From Hydractinia symbiolongicarpus (taxonomy: Eukaryota > Cnidaria > Hydrozoa > Anthoathecata > Hydractiniidae): 64,000 nucleotides of DNA. Under the pieces are notes generated by a model. It did not search any database, had not been told where the DNA came from, and worked only from the letters and a program-made list of their open reading frames with translations. Positions 62,018 through 64,000 of the stretch are shown one piece after another; within the stretch, counting starts at the first letter, position 1, and every line of letters starts with the position of its first letter. The stretch is from contig NC_079884.1 in assembly GCF_029227915.1 (NCBI RefSeq), positions 24,056,001 to 24,120,000 on the forward strand, in the 5' to 3' direction. The position numbers were made by a program, and so were the translations under genes.

Positions 62018-62495
62018 TATATATAAAAAAAACTGAACTTGAATATATAAATATGTAATTTCTTTTTGCGCATTTTTCCCTTTCGATTTTAGCGCGCTTT
62101 TTTATACTCGAGCCAAGGCTCCGACAGTGTCAGCGATTTTTTCTGCTGATAATAACGTCAAAGTAGACGCCCCCTCTTCCTTGAACCTACCACGCTGTAA
62201 CCTTAACAGTTTCATCAATATGTGCAAAAAGAAGAATTTATTTATTCCATTAAAACCTATTTTTATATGTGTTTTCACCTTTTTTACAACATGACATTGT
62301 GATCGATTTTTCTGCTAGTAAACAGTGGAAAAAAATCCAACACATTTACATCGGATTATTTCTTTTTTCATCTTTTACAATTTTACTAACGTCTGGACTA
62401 TCAACTAAATTTGTAGCAAGTTGGGTTAAATTTCGTCACCAACATACATATTCTGTTGCGTCTTTTTCACAACAAAAAAAGTTAATTGTATTCTC

Positions 62496-62551
62496 ATTCT
62501 CGATCCCAGAGCTCTTGTTTTTATCTCAAAGAGCTCTGCGGACGAGAATGT
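62496..62551. repeat. Fold-back with CATTCTC ends
   Basis: cattctcgatcccagagctc pairs with gagctctgcggacgagaatg around a 14-base loop. A half copy (agagctctgggcacgagaa) lies near 62965. Confidence 0.65.
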
Positions 62552-63017
62552 TGCATTCTGTTATCGATCAAAAAATAAGACAATTCTTTGCCAACTATTT
62601 TGGACTCTGCCAAACAAACATTCATGCACAAGAACGAATTCTCCTTTCTATGTCACTATGCCAGACACAAAATCTAAACATATAAACCAACCTCGACCCC
62701 AGGACTTTTTTATGCCTAAGCTCAAAAACCTTATATCCTTTACATCGTTCTATTTCTTGAGTTATTCTTGTTCTTAATATGCAGTTACAAAAAACAAAAT
62801 ATTAGCCATTGAACTAAAATTTGGTCATTGTTTTAATAATAAAATTTTACATTGTTGCAGCTTCCTGCATCGAGTTAGGAAAAAACGTATGATTTATTTA
62901 TTTATTTCTTGCTTTTGTAATTTTTAAAGTTTGCGACAGTGCAACTTTCGTGGTTTTATCTCAGAGAGCTCTGGGCACGAGAACGCTACGGAAATCAATT
63001 TAAATGATCGTGATTAG
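62552..63017. other. Spacer, nothing coding recognised
   Basis: AT-rich. It holds half-ends of the fold-back families (caacctcgaccccagga near 62688, agagctctgggcacgagaa near 62965) but no supported gene. Confidence 0.35.
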
Positions 63018-63228
63018 AATACTTGGAATTCAGAAGACGGGAAAATACACATGTACTGTTGTACATGTTAGTGCTCCGCTTGAAGACGCCCCCCACTTAG
63101 AGGCTTATGGAATCGTGGTCCCAAGGAAGTTTAAAAGTCCGTCGTTTAGTCCAGAAATTTCAAAAAATACAATCAGGCAGACTTTATATGAAGTTTCGTT
63201 TCAAGGCCGAAATGATTATTTCATTCTG
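63018..63228 (+). CDS. Orphan candidate exon, Ig-like C-terminal half
   Basis: Between an acceptor (cgtgattag) and a GT donor, a 70-codon frame contains ILGIQKTGKYTCTV, the L.I...G.Y.C.V pattern of an immunoglobulin-fold F strand, then a strand-like segment ending GIVVP. Only the second half of such a domain would be here, and no partner exon is in view. Phase 2 in, phase 0 out. Could be chance. Confidence 0.28.
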
Positions 63229-63767
63229 GTAGGGTATAGACTTGTCATGGAAAGTTTGTCAACAAAGGCACGATAACTACAAATTACCCGCCATCTTAAT
63301 TGTCATAAAAAGCAAAACGATGGAGAGAGATAATAGCAATTGGCTCAAAGAATTGAATGTAATTAGTTCGATTGGTATACAATGTACACAATGCTTAAAG
63401 ATGGCGGGCATTGTAGTTTGGAAACGTAAACAGATTATGTTTTTGTTATTGTGTATTTTATTTATAATCGGTATTCTTAAATGTAAGTACATGTTTATTT
63501 TCTTTCTTCTAAAATATAATCTCTGTAATCACATGTTTCGCTTTATCATTAGCAAGCCTGCGTCTCTCGAAAAAGCAAGCGTTACAACCTGGCGTTGGTG
63601 CTATTTTTAGTGTAGTCCCAAATACGTAAATATCTTTTCACTAGTATCATTTCCAGATGAAATTAGATTTGAATGCAGACACATATTTTTATTGAACAAA
63701 AGCTGTTAGTTGAAATAATTTATTCGATAGGTATAAAATAAAACTTGATAAAATAATTTTAACTTAC

Positions 63768-63861
63768 GTTGCCTTTCATACACGTTTTTATGGCAATAGA
63801 TTTTGGATCATCGACGCATGCGCACAGAAAATCTAGCGAACATGGACAAAGAACATCCACG
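63768..63861 (-). CDS. Orphan candidate exon, cysteine-rich
   Basis: Strong acceptor (ctctcctttag) and donor (GTAAGT) flank a 31-codon minus-strand frame, VDVLCPCSLDFLCACVDDPK then SIAIKTCMKGN, with five cysteines in 31 residues. Product unknown. The gene would extend beyond the window on its 5' side. Confidence 0.3.
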
Positions 63862-64000
63862 CTAAAGGAGAGAAATCACGAAAGATTGGGAATAGTGGTT
63901 TATCTACCGAGTAGCGTAAATTTCTTGTATCATTTTCGGTTTTTTCTGTATGCGTCTTGGGAATATGTCACAAAGCATTCTGCAAATTACACAGAGCATA

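Noticed and set aside
1-64000. CRISPR array, operons, ribosome binding sites, prophage
   Set aside because: Spliced eukaryotic genes throughout; no regular spacer-repeat array and no prokaryotic gene spacing.

Overview
This is AT-rich eukaryotic DNA, almost certainly from a metazoan. Genes are split into many short exons with GT-AG introns. Two are cilium genes (AK8, CFAP77), and the rest of the window is packed with transposon debris. The mix of repeat families (protein-primed-type PolB elements, Penelope-like elements, integrase/HECT DNA transposons, fold-back MITEs, Helitron-like repeats) fits a cnidarian best. That placement is inference, and no single marker proves it.

Layout. 8-3743 (-): type-B DNA polymerase pseudogene of a Polinton/Maverick- or adintovirus-like element, with four in-frame stops and at least two frameshifts. 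5560-6190 (-): Penelope-like GIY-YIG remnant. 7802-18679 (-): AK8, rebuilt here as 15 coding exons (457 aa). 20242-22804 (+): CFAP77, 5 exons (248 aa). AK8 and CFAP77 are head-to-head, and a 5'-truncated LINE has landed in the spacer between them. 23812-32189 (-): HMCES, 8 exons (295 aa); its first intron hosts a decayed Penelope-like element bounded by a perfect 48-bp inverted repeat. 34522-41524 (-): a large RASEF-type Rab GTPase with EF-hands, 12 exons (1010 aa), ending in Cys-Cys. 44162-49212: an intact-ended 5.05-kb DNA transposon with 34-bp TIRs and a 6-bp target duplication. It carries a HECT-like gene and an opposing integrase-type transposase, both decayed. 50349-54029 (-): three orphan candidate exons. 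54948-56215 (+): small two-exon gene of unknown function. 57403-60358 (+): a cephalosporin-hydroxylase/CmcI-family enzyme, 4 exons (267 aa). 60.4-62.0 kb: cluster of Helitron-like repeats. 63.0-63.9 kb: two orphan candidate exons.

Exon models were built by reading splice sites and phases by hand. For AK8, CFAP77, HMCES, the RASEF-like gene and the CmcI-like gene the phases close exactly from ATG to stop, which is strong internal evidence. AK8 and CFAP77 both belong to motile cilia, and their divergent arrangement suggests shared regulation. HMCES acts on abasic sites in single-stranded DNA. The other genes have no obvious link to these.
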